This document shows positions 1 to 5,968 of a DNA stretch of 10,557 nucleotides, piece after piece. Position 1 is the stretch's first letter. Each line of letters begins with the position of its first letter. The stretch comes from SIG710 sp045604985 (GTDB lineage Bacteria > Bacillota > Clostridia > Oscillospirales > CAG-272): the NCBI GenBank assembly GCA_045604985.1, contig JAZUPD010000046.1:1-10557 (forward strand), given 5' to 3'. The position numbers and the translations under genes were made by a program. A model generated the notes under the pieces. That model searched no databases and was not told the origin of the DNA. It saw only the letters and a program-made list of their open reading frames with translations.

Positions 1-1
1 A

Positions 2-490
2 CTTGACCGTAGGCTCAAAGAAAAAGAGCTTGCAACCTTGCAAGCCCGTGATGAAGAATTGGACGGATTGTTTGAGCGTATCTATGAGGACAATGTTTCG
101 GGTAAGCTCTCCGATGATCGCTTTTCCAAAATGTCAAGACGATATGAGGACGAGCAAAAGGAGATATCCGAGAGGATAAAGACCCTCCGCGCTGAAATGG
201 ATAAATTGAGCAGTAAGGCCGTAACAGCGGATATGTTCATTTCCACCGTCCGCAAATATACCAGGGCGAAAGTATTAACGCCTCGTATGCTGAACGAACT
301 GATCGACCGCATAGAGGTTCATCAGGCGGAGAAGATTGACGGCGAATGGGTACAGCACCTCACCATTCATTACAACTGTGTGGGGGCAATCTTCATTCCC
401 GAAGTGTTCCCGCTACCGGTGCCCGAGGTATCCGTAAATACAAGAAAGGGCGTAGTCGTAAACTACGCACCTTGCCAAGTCGCGATATAA
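2..490 (+). CDS. Large serine recombinase, C-terminal part (5' end outside window)
   Basis: The frame is open to the window edge, so this is the C-terminal part (about 162 residues) of a longer protein. What is visible is a charged, probably coiled-coil stretch (LFERIYEDNVSGKLSDDRF, then RRYEDEQKEISERI), followed by the segment LTPRMLNELIDRIEVHQAEK and a short beta-rich tail (LTIHYNCVGAIFIP). This order is typical of the C-terminal part, often annotated DUF4368, of TnpX-like large serine recombinases that excise and integrate conjugative or mobilisable elements in Firmicutes. The catalytic resolvase domain would lie upstream and is not seen. Codons are richer in G and C than in the other genes here, which fits acquired DNA. 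The stop lies 50 bp from the 3' end of a tRNA-Leu gene, so this is probably one end of an integrated element lying to the left. The family call is confident; whether the element is intact is unknown. Confidence 0.88.
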   Translation, partial: LDRRLKEKELATLQARDEELDGLFERIYEDNVSGKLSDDRFSKMSRRYEDEQKEISERIKTLRAEMDKLSSKAVTADMFISTVRKYTRAKVLTPRMLNELIDRIEVHQAEKIDGEWVQHLTIHYNCVGAIFIPEVFPLPVPEVSVNTRKGVVVNYAPCQVAI

Positions 491-537
491 AGAAAGCGAG
501 TGTTCTACAACATTTCAAATGCTGTAAGAACACTCGC
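487..537 (-). terminator. Long hairpin terminator downstream of tRNA-Leu(CAG)
   Basis: Arms at 496-515 and 517-537 make a stem of about 20 bp. In the minus-strand RNA it is paired throughout, with one U-G wobble and one bulged base; the plus-strand RNA would have a C-A mismatch instead. A pyrimidine tract reading CTTTCTTTAT follows on the minus strand, whereas the plus side has none. It therefore terminates the tRNA transcript and faces the recombinase end. Confidence 0.75.
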
Positions 538-539
538 CA

Positions 540-626
540 TGGTGCGGGTAACAGGACTTGAACCTGCACAGCCTTGCGACCAATAGAACCTGAATCTATC
601 GCGTCTGCCAATTCCGCCATACCCGC
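540..626 (-). tRNA. tRNA-Leu, anticodon CAG
   Basis: The reverse complement folds as a class II tRNA of 87 nt. It has a perfect 7-bp acceptor stem (GCGGGTA/TACCCGC), the D-arm sequence GGCGGAATTGGCAGACGCG typical of bacterial leucine tRNAs, anticodon stem ATAGA/TCTAT with loop TTCAGGT (anticodon CAG, reads CUG), and a long variable arm. The T-arm is GCAGG-TTCAAGT-CCTGT, and CCA is encoded. The gene has its own promoter and terminator. Confidence 0.97.
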
Positions 627-633
627 ATATTCT

Positions 634-649
634 CGTCGATTTCTCAACG
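634..649 (-). other. Hairpin in the 5' leader of pre-tRNA-Leu(CAG)
   Basis: On the minus strand this reads CGTTGA-GAAA-TCGACG: a 6-bp stem, counting one G-U pair, closed by a GAAA (GNRA) tetraloop. The predicted transcription start is about position 649, so the leader would start with this hairpin and leave 7 nt before the mature tRNA 5' end. The fold is seen in the sequence; a role in RNase P processing or stability is inference. Confidence 0.5.
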
Positions 650-655
650 GGGAAT

Positions 656-684
656 ATTATATCATATAAAAACATAAAAATCAA
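656..684 (-). promoter_or_regulatory. Sigma-A promoter of tRNA-Leu(CAG)
   Basis: On the minus strand, TTGATT (679-684) and TATAAT (656-661) are separated by 17 bp. The -35 box lies inside the left arm of the hairpin that ends the exporter operon, so terminator and promoter share bases. Confidence 0.75.
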
Positions 685-702
685 GTGTTTTTATTGATTT
701 TT
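671..702 (-). terminator. AT-rich terminator after the ThrE-type pair
   Basis: Perfect 9-bp arms, AAAAATCAA (676-684) and TTGATTTTT (694-702), with a 9-nt loop. On the minus strand they are followed by ATGTTTTT. The hairpin starts 6 nt after the exporter stop codon. The stem is AT-rich, so termination may be leaky. Confidence 0.5.
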
Positions 703-708
703 TTATTA

Positions 709-1158
709 TTATTTTGCTTTGTTCTTTCCAAAGCGGTTCAGAAGATCTACTATTGCTGTGATCACAACCACGCCCAGTGCAAGAGAGATTGCCAATTTTA
801 AAGTTACTAAGCCGTTTTTTAGAAAATTTTCCATATTTCCCTCAAAGGCGTTTGCAATGGTATAATAAAGCGAACCTCCGGGTATAAGAGGAAGGAGAGC
901 AGTTGTAATAAAGATTGTGGTGGGGGTTTTTAATACTCTTGCCATTATTTCCGAATAAAAAGTAATAGTCGCAGAAACTATGAAATATCTTATAAGCTCG
1001 CTTTGGATGATAAATCCCAATATTAAGAACAAACTCCAAGATAAAAGGCCTCCAAGCGACGCAAAGGCGAGTTTACTTCCTCTTATGTTATATAGAATAG
1101 CAAATCCGAATGAACCTATTAAAGCGGAAATAATCTGTACGATTTCGTTATTCGTCAT
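709..1158 (-). CDS. Threonine/serine exporter family, small subunit (ThrE_2/DUF3815 type)
   Basis: 149 residues, almost entirely hydrophobic, with about four to five membrane segments. The stretch TPTTIFITTALLPLIPGGSL matches the conserved 'PLVPGG' region of the C-terminal half of ThrE-type exporters, found in split systems as a separate small protein (YjjB-like in E. coli). Family knowledge: ThrE of Corynebacterium exports threonine and serine, while the E. coli YjjP/YjjB pair has been linked to succinate export, so the substrate is not settled by homology. Its ATG overlaps the TGA of the upstream partner by 4 bp (ATGA), which indicates translational coupling and a two-subunit complex in the cytoplasmic membrane. 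A weak hairpin terminator follows. The family call is firm and the substrate open. Confidence 0.87.
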   Translation of the reverse strand: MTNNEIVQIISALIGSFGFAILYNIRGSKLAFASLGGLLSWSLFLILGFIIQSELIRYFIVSATITFYSEIMARVLKTPTTIFITTALLPLIPGGSLYYTIANAFEGNMENFLKNGLVTLKLAISLALGVVVITAIVDLLNRFGKNKAK

Positions 1159-1907
1159 GCTAATACACCTTCGGATAAGAAAACGAACAAAAAGTATCCT
1201 GCGGCAATTGCGAGAGTTGCTAAAATAGCTTCGATGAGCCTGAGAAGCCCCGAAACGCTGTCACCTACAAAAAGGTCTCGCATAGCATTTGTTAGACCGA
1301 CTCCGGGAATAAGAACCATTATATTGCCGATCATCACTTTATCAATATTTGTAATAAGATCTAATTTCATAGCCAAAAAAGCAAATACGGTTGCGGTAAA
1401 GGAGCAGACCAGCTTTCCAAAGATCTTATTGATTTCAAATTTATCAATAAGCAAGACCACAAATCTAAGAATTGCTCCTATAAAAGCTGCAGTTAAAGCA
1501 TCATGAGTGTTTCCGCCAAAGAAAACGGTAAATGCGCCAACAATAAAAATATATGATGCGATCTCGGTCCAAAAAGGATATTTTTTTTGCTTGCCAATAT
1601 TACTGAGTCTTTTCTTTATATCGTCCAACGACAGCTTTCCGCCGCAAATATCTCTTGAAAGCTGATTCAGCCGATGCAATCTTTCCATATCATTACCTGC
1701 GCTCACGATGCGTCTTGTTTGGGTAAAGTAGCCTTCGGAGGTATGAATTGTAACCACCATGCTTGAGGTTATAATAAAAACATCTATGTCGGTAGCACCG
1801 AGAGAAGAGCACATTCTTTCCATGCTGTCTTCAACTCTGTGGATCTCCGCACCGCAGAGGAGCATCTGCTCACCGATATCCATAACCGTATCAAAATTAT
1901 TATTCAT
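1155..1907 (-). CDS. Threonine/serine exporter family, large subunit (ThrE N-half/DUF1212 type)
   Basis: 250 residues. The N-terminal soluble part carries GAEIHRVEDSMERMC (residues 19-33), which corresponds to the GAExxRVE signature of DUF1212 proteins. About five membrane segments follow from residue 115 onward, including LIPGVGLTNAMRDLFVGDSV, the characteristic 'PG..lTNa.RDl..GD' motif of the ThrE/YjjP family. With the 149-residue partner it would make a complete ThrE-like exporter of small amino acids or carboxylates. The start is supported by GGAGG seven bases upstream on the minus strand. It begins only 21 nt after the terminator hairpin of tRNA-Leu(GAG), and I see no separate promoter in that gap, so it may be transcribed by readthrough from the tRNA. 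Confidence 0.88.
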   Translation of the reverse strand: MNNNFDTVMDIGEQMLLCGAEIHRVEDSMERMCSSLGATDIDVFIITSSMVVTIHTSEGYFTQTRRIVSAGNDMERLHRLNQLSRDICGGKLSLDDIKKRLSNIGKQKKYPFWTEIASYIFIVGAFTVFFGGNTHDALTAAFIGAILRFVVLLIDKFEINKIFGKLVCSFTATVFAFLAMKLDLITNIDKVMIGNIMVLIPGVGLTNAMRDLFVGDSVSGLLRLIEAILATLAIAAGYFLFVFLSEGVLA

Positions 1908-1920
1908 TTTTACCTCCGAA

Positions 1921-1963
1921 AATTAAACAAAAGAGACAGGCTTCGAATGAATCCTGTCTCTTT
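1921..1963 (-). terminator. Terminator of tRNA-Leu(GAG)
   Basis: Arms 1929-1940 and 1953-1963 contain the complementary pair AGAGACAGG/CCTGTCTCT. The minus-strand RNA ends CCTGTCTCTTTTGTTT, a GC-containing stem followed by a T-rich tract. It begins at the encoded CCA end of the tRNA and stops 21 nt before the ThrE-type start codon. Confidence 0.75.
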
Positions 1964-2047
1964 GGTGCGAGAAACGGGACTTGAACCCGTACGGTGTGAA
2001 CCACACGCCCCTCAAACGTGCGCGTCTGCCAGTTCCGCCACTCTCGC
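1963..2047 (-). tRNA. tRNA-Leu, anticodon GAG
   Basis: The reverse complement gives an 85-nt class II tRNA. The acceptor stem is GCGAGAG/TTCTCGC (last pair G-U), the D-arm contains GGCGGAACTGGCAGACGCG, and the anticodon stem CACGT/GCGTG carries loop TTGAGGG (anticodon GAG, reads CUC and CUU). It has a long variable arm, T-arm ACGGG-TTCAAGT-CCCGT and an encoded CCA. Its D-arm is nearly identical to that of the other tRNA-Leu at 540-626. Confidence 0.97.
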
Positions 2048-2050
2048 ATA

Positions 2051-2075
2051 TTGTAAGCAATCGTGTTGCTCACAA
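2051..2075 (-). other. Hairpin in the 5' leader of pre-tRNA-Leu(GAG)
   Basis: The minus-strand RNA reads UUGUGAGCAA-CACGA-UUGCUUACAA, a 10-bp stem (one G-U pair) with a 5-nt loop. The predicted transcript start is near 2077-2079, so nearly the whole leader is this hairpin, with 3 nt left before the mature tRNA. The fold is seen; any processing role is inference. Confidence 0.55.
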
Positions 2076-2083
2076 CGCTGACT

Positions 2084-2112
2084 ATTATACACCATACTTT
2101 CAAATTTGTCAA
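2084..2112 (-). promoter_or_regulatory. Consensus sigma-A promoter of tRNA-Leu(GAG)
   Basis: On the minus strand a perfect TTGACA (2107-2112) and a perfect TATAAT (2084-2089) are separated by 17 bp. It is the only convincing promoter found upstream of the ThrE-type pair, so it may also drive those genes by readthrough. Confidence 0.9.
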
Positions 2113-2161
2113 GTACTTTTTGAAAAAAAATTAAAAAAATTTGAAATGACGAAAAACGGTA

Positions 2162-2335
2162 TCAAATAGCGTCTTCCTCAACCTCTTCAAAATCTTCCTT
2201 TGAAGCACCGCAAAGAGGGCATAACCAATCAGAAGGGATCTCCAAAAATTCGGTTTCAGGCTCGATACCGTTATCAGGATCTCCTGCTTTTACATCATAA
2301 ATATAACCGCAAAGTGCACAAACAAACTTTTTCAT
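2162..2335 (-). CDS. Rubredoxin (57 residues)
   Basis: The minus-strand frame begins MKKFVCALCGYIYDVKAGDP and ends in an acidic tail. It contains the two rubredoxin knuckles CALCGYIYD (Cys6, Cys9) and CPLCGA (Cys39, Cys42), which together ligate a single Fe in an Fe(Cys)4 centre. The segment between them (AGDPDNGIEPETEF) and the aromatic Trp before CPLCG are typical, and the length is normal for the family (about 52-56). It is a soluble one-electron carrier, commonly used in anaerobes with peroxide- or oxygen-detoxifying enzymes such as rubrerythrin; no such partner is in the window. An upstream CGGAGGA and a sigma-A promoter fix the start. It is monocistronic and divergent from the GntR-ABC operon. 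Confidence 0.96.
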   Translation of the reverse strand: MKKFVCALCGYIYDVKAGDPDNGIEPETEFLEIPSDWLCPLCGASKEDFEEVEEDAI

Positions 2336-2364
2336 AAATCCTCCGTTGTTTTTAATTCCTATAT

Positions 2365-2393
2365 ATGATAAGATATCGAGTACGATTTGTCAA
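2365..2393 (-). promoter_or_regulatory. Sigma-A promoter of the rubredoxin gene
   Basis: On the minus strand TTGACA (2388-2393) and TATCAT (2365-2370) are separated by 17 bp, about 30 nt upstream of the rubredoxin start codon. The spacer carries AGTACGA (plus strand 2379-2385), also present in the operator-like palindrome of the divergent operon. Confidence 0.8.
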
Positions 2394-2498
2394 GAGTTTT
2401 ATTTTCATTTTAATAAAAACATCGTTTAGCGAAAAAACAACCAAAAACGACATTTCATATTTGTGCAAAATACACACCAAAAAATGTGAATAAAACTA

Positions 2499-2527
2499 TT
2501 GACAGGTTTTTTTTGTTGTGATATAAT
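2499..2527 (+). promoter_or_regulatory. Consensus sigma-A promoter of the GntR-ABC operon
   Basis: TTGACA (2499-2504) and TATAAT (2522-2527), both perfect, are separated by 17 bp. Such a strong promoter suits repressor control. The predicted start, about 2534, coincides with the first base of a perfect palindrome. Confidence 0.9.
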
Positions 2528-2531
2528 AGAT

Positions 2532-2545
2532 GTGTACTAGTACGA
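2532..2545 (+). promoter_or_regulatory. Putative operator for the YtrA-type repressor
   Basis: GTACTAGTAC (2534-2543) is a perfect 10-bp palindrome at the predicted start point, in the context GTGTACTAGTACGA. YtrA-subfamily GntR repressors of Firmicutes are known to bind GTGTA/TACAC-type dyads at their own promoters, so autorepression is likely. The site is seen; binding is inference. Confidence 0.6.
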
Positions 2546-2567
2546 ATAATACAGTAGAGGAGGATTT

Positions 2568-2939
2568 ATGAGTATCATTGTGGTGGATGTTAAAAGCAGA
2601 ATACCGATTTATGAGCAGATAATTGCATCTGTCAAGGATTCTGTTGTTGGCGGGCTTATGGTTGCTGATGAGCCGCTTCCGTCTGTTCGTTCGCTTGCAG
2701 GGGAACTTGCCATAAACCCCAATACAATTCAAAAGGCATATTCCGAGCTTGAGAGGCAGGGAATTGTATATTCCGTTCCCGGAAGAGGAAGCTTTATAGC
2801 ATCCGATACGGCTTCTATCGAAAGGCAACACCGTGAGAACATTCTACGCAGTCTTGACTCTCTCGTCGATGAGGCGATAAAAGCCGGAATTAAAATTTCT
2901 GAAATCAATGATCTTATAGAAAGGAAAAATAACAGATGA
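2568..2939 (+). CDS. GntR-family transcriptional repressor, YtrA subfamily
   Basis: 123 residues. The N-terminal winged helix-turn-helix (about residues 8-78) has the YtrA hallmarks: IPIYEQI, LPSVRSLAGELAINPNTIQK, AYSELERQGI and the wing PGRGSFI. After it comes only a short helical tail (about residues 85-123), as in the YtrA subfamily, which lacks a large effector domain and is usually encoded first in ABC-transporter operons that it represses. AGGAGG four bases upstream supports the start. The stop overlaps the next start by 4 bp (ATGA), so it is coupled to the ATPase. A palindrome at the transcription start is a likely autoregulatory site. In related systems cell-wall-active peptides or antibiotics relieve repression; here the inducer is unknown. 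Confidence 0.93.
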   Translation: MSIIVVDVKSRIPIYEQIIASVKDSVVGGLMVADEPLPSVRSLAGELAINPNTIQKAYSELERQGIVYSVPGRGSFIASDTASIERQHRENILRSLDSLVDEAIKAGIKISEINDLIERKNNR

Positions 2940-3838
2940 TCTTAATTGAAAACATATCAAAAAGCTACGGTGACATAAAATCACTTACAGATATAAATGC
3001 CGAGATAGGCAGCGGAAGCATTTATGGTCTTATCGGATCAAACGGAAGCGGAAAATCAACTCTTCTTCGAATCATGTGCGGTATAATGCGTCCCGATAGC
3101 GGTAAAGTCGGTTATGACGGACAGCTTGTTTATGAAAATCCTATCATAAAGGAATCTGTGGTTTACCTTTCGGATGAGCAGTATTTCCTTTCCAATTCTA
3201 CACCCGATGAAATGGCAAGGCTTTACGGTTCGCTTTACCCCAAATTTTCTTTTGAAAGATATAACGATCTTTTAAATCTTTTCGGACTTGACGGAAGTCG
3301 TAAGATTTCGACATTTTCAAAAGGAATGAAAAAGCAAACTGCGATTTTGCTTGGACTTTCCTGCAATCCGAAATATCTGCTTTGCGATGAGACCTTTGAC
3401 GGGCTGGATCCTGTCATGCGTCTGCTTGTTAAAAGGATACTTGCCGAGGAGGTTGCATCGAGGGGCTTAACTCCCGTTATTGCTTCTCATAATCTTCGAG
3501 AGATCGAGGATATTTGCGATCATATTGGTCTTCTTCACGAGGGCGGAATACTTTTTGAGAGTGAGATAGACGCACTAAAATCTGAAATTCATACGGTTCA
3601 AGGTGTATTCGGAGAAGATAAGAGGGCAGGGGACATATTTAAGGGATTTCATGTTGTTTCCGAAAACAAAAGAGGCGCACTTATGACAGCGGTTATAAGA
3701 GGTGAAAGGGATAAAATTGAAGAAACGGCAAAGGCGGCCCAGTCAAAATATTTTGAGATCATTCCGCTCACACTTGAAGAAATATTTATAAGCGAAATGG
3801 AGGAAAGAGGCTATGACTACTCAAAAGTTGTGTTCTGA
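2936..3838 (+). CDS. ABC transporter ATP-binding protein
   Basis: 300 residues, a standard single nucleotide-binding domain plus a C-terminal extension. Visible motifs are Walker A GSNGSGKST (34-42), a Q-loop near residue 82 (DEQ), a signature FSKGMKKQ (127-134) in place of LSGGQ, Walker B YLLCDE (147-152) with Glu152 present, D-loop DGLDP (155-159) and the switch histidine H185 in ASHNL. The FSKGM signature is common in YtrB/BcrA-type exporters of this family. The last 80 or so residues, after the core domain, are of unassigned function. It follows the repressor with an ATGA overlap and its end overlaps or abuts the permease, so it should power that permease. All catalytic residues are intact. 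Confidence 0.94.
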   Translation: MILIENISKSYGDIKSLTDINAEIGSGSIYGLIGSNGSGKSTLLRIMCGIMRPDSGKVGYDGQLVYENPIIKESVVYLSDEQYFLSNSTPDEMARLYGSLYPKFSFERYNDLLNLFGLDGSRKISTFSKGMKKQTAILLGLSCNPKYLLCDETFDGLDPVMRLLVKRILAEEVASRGLTPVIASHNLREIEDICDHIGLLHEGGILFESEIDALKSEIHTVQGVFGEDKRAGDIFKGFHVVSENKRGALMTAVIRGERDKIEETAKAAQSKYFEIIPLTLEEIFISEMEERGYDYSKVVF

Positions 3839-5954
3839 AAAAAGAAGCAGTAATATGACCACAAAATATTTTCTTGGCGAGCTGAAGAGATCATGGCCGA
3901 GAATGGTTCTTTATTTCATCATATTCTGTCTCACGATGATAATTCCGCTTCTTATGCAGAATATGGGTTATGTTGTTCGACATGACGAGAGCGCAGAAGA
4001 ACATCTTTTAAGATGTTCAAAGAGTCTGCTCAATATAATGGAACAATTTTCTCAGATTTGGACGCTCGTTTCCATGGGCATAGCATTGCTTGCGGGAAGC
4101 TATGTTACAAAAATTCTCAACAATAAGATTAGTGCGGATTTTTATCACAGTATTCCCATGCGCCGCGAAAGTATTTATCTCACAAGACTTGCAGCGGGAT
4201 TTATCAGCTATTTTACGACCTTTCTTGCAAACGTTCTGATAGTTATCGTGCTTTGTGAGACCCGGGAGTTGGCGGCAGGCTATGGATTGATGATATTTAA
4301 GCAGATAATGGTGAATTTTGGACTTTCCATCCTTGCATTCTTCATGATATATTCTGTAACGATCTTTGCCGGAATGCTCTGTGGAACTAATGTTATGAGG
4401 ATTCTCATGACTCTATATCTCTGCTTCATAGTTTTCACTTATTATTGTACCTTCTTTGCTACGCTTGAGTTGTTCTTTGATACATTTAATCCTTCGTATT
4501 ACATCGAAGAGGAAGGAATGTTAAATCTAATTAATCTACTGCCTTTTGTGAGACTTCTTTCGCTTGAACTCATAGAGCGTATCAGCACAGTTGATTATTT
4601 CTTCTTTGCTTTTGCTTCGCTTGCGTTTTTGGTCGGTGCGCTTTCACTTTATAAGGCAAGAAAGATCGAAAAGGCAGGAACGCCCATTGTATTTGACGGA
4701 TTTGCGGCATTTTTCCGCTATTCGGTAATTATCCCCGCAACATGGCTTGGCGGAATTTTCTTCTATGCTCTTGTAAGTGATTTTATTTGGTATGTGGTTG
4801 GACTTTTGCTTGGCGCATTTCTCTCGTTCTTGCTTCTCAATACCATACTTTGGAAAAATGCGAGAAAAATGTTCTCCGGTTTAAAAGGTCTTGGTGTATA
4901 TGCGGCTGTTATGCTGGTATTTTTCCTTTGCATAGGCTTTGACGTTTTCGGAGTTGATGATTATGTTCCGAAGGCAGATGATGTTAAGAGTGTGTATATA
5001 AATCTTTTAAACCAGATCCAAGATGTTGATTTTGAAGATAGAGACGTAATCAAGTCGGCGATTGATCTTGATAATTCAAGAAATGATCTTAAATATGATA
5101 ATGGCGAATTTATAACAGGAGCGAGCGATTGGGTAGCGTCTCCTTACGGAATGGAGATGTCAGTCGCTGTTGAGGGAGAATATCCAACCACCGAACCTGT
5201 TTTCAATACCGATGATTATGATCAGTTAATCTATCAAGTTGTATATAAAATGAAGAGCGGTGTACATATTGCGAGAAGGGTAAGGGTCATGCTTGAAAGT
5301 GAGCAAATGACAGCCTTTGCAAAAGCGGTAGCCAATTCCGAGGAATACGAAAACATTTGGAAGGCTCATCTTGAAGTGTTTGAGCCAAACAGATATTCTA
5401 TCAGATATGATAAAATCACCGAATATAATGCTTATGAACGCGAGATAATTCAAAAATTTATGTCCGAGGATCTTGTTCTTGCGGCAAGAGATGATTTTGG
5501 CGGAATAGACTATCGGTATTTCCAGAGACCCCAGATAGGAAGAATAAATTTCTATGGTGATATGATAACCGATTACCGCCAGCTTCAAGCACCGATATTC
5601 ATTGATGATCTTTTTGCAAAAGCTCACATGAGCGGAAATACTATTGATGATTATTATTCTTACCTTGCAAGCAAGATTATGAACGTCGTGATTTATACCG
5701 GCGACAAGCAGGATTTTTCAAGTGCGGACGGTATTTCGCTTCCCAAAAACATCGAGCTTTACAAGGAAGTTCTTAAAAATCTTGCAAATATCACCGAAAC
5801 GAGAAATATTTTCACAGAGTCAGAGCCTGGTTATCATGTCGGAATCATGTTTTCATGCAGTGAGGAAAAGTATTCTCAATCAGTGGTATATATGACTGCT
5901 GAATTTTTGAAAGATTCTGTGCCTGCCTCGGTTCTTAATAATATTTCAAAATAA
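3813..5954 (+). CDS. ABC-2-type permease with large extracytoplasmic C-terminal domain
   Basis: 713 residues from the first ATG. About nine hydrophobic segments lie between residues 31 and 385, including 31-50, 82-102 and 126-148. The intracellular motif DFYHSIPMRRE (109-119) is typical of clostridial ABC-2-like permeases of YtrA-controlled operons. The last membrane segment ends near residue 385, and the remaining 330 or so residues are hydrophilic and probably lie outside the membrane; they may correspond to the family I know as DUF6449 (from memory, unchecked). The start is ambiguous. ATG at 3813 has GGAGG nine bases upstream but overlaps the ATPase by 26 bp, while ATG at 3855 (residue 15, MTTKYFLGELKRSW) begins where such permeases usually begin but has a weak site. 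The substrate is unknown; an envelope stress or peptide-resistance role is inference. Confidence 0.85.
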   Translation: MTTQKLCSEKRSSNMTTKYFLGELKRSWPRMVLYFIIFCLTMIIPLLMQNMGYVVRHDESAEEHLLRCSKSLLNIMEQFSQIWTLVSMGIALLAGSYVTKILNNKISADFYHSIPMRRESIYLTRLAAGFISYFTTFLANVLIVIVLCETRELAAGYGLMIFKQIMVNFGLSILAFFMIYSVTIFAGMLCGTNVMRILMTLYLCFIVFTYYCTFFATLELFFDTFNPSYYIEEEGMLNLINLLPFVRLLSLELIERISTVDYFFFAFASLAFLVGALSLYKARKIEKAGTPIVFDGFAAFFRYSVIIPATWLGGIFFYALVSDFIWYVVGLLLGAFLSFLLLNTILWKNARKMFSGLKGLGVYAAVMLVFFLCIGFDVFGVDDYVPKADDVKSVYINLLNQIQDVDFEDRDVIKSAIDLDNSRNDLKYDNGEFITGASDWVASPYGMEMSVAVEGEYPTTEPVFNTDDYDQLIYQVVYKMKSGVHIARRVRVMLESEQMTAFAKAVANSEEYENIWKAHLEVFEPNRYSIRYDKITEYNAYEREIIQKFMSEDLVLAARDDFGGIDYRYFQRPQIGRINFYGDMITDYRQLQAPIFIDDLFAKAHMSGNTIDDYYSYLASKIMNVVIYTGDKQDFSSADGISLPKNIELYKEVLKNLANITETRNIFTESEPGYHVGIMFSCSEEKYSQSVVYMTAEFLKDSVPASVLNNISK

Positions 5955-5968
5955 GCGGAGGGCAAAAT

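Noticed and set aside
1908..1962. Possible T-box or riboswitch leader before the exporter pair, suggested by the terminator hairpin
   Set aside because: The space between the tRNA and the start codon is too short for a T-box and contains no T-box sequence; the hairpin is explained as the tRNA terminator.
2394..2498. AT-rich stretch between the divergent rubredoxin and GntR promoters
   Set aside because: No open frame of note, no strong inverted repeat and no further promoter; treated as plain spacer.
5226..5627. Open frame of 133 codons antisense within the permease
   Set aside because: Composition follows from the reverse of the sense codons; no initiation signal or recognisable motif.
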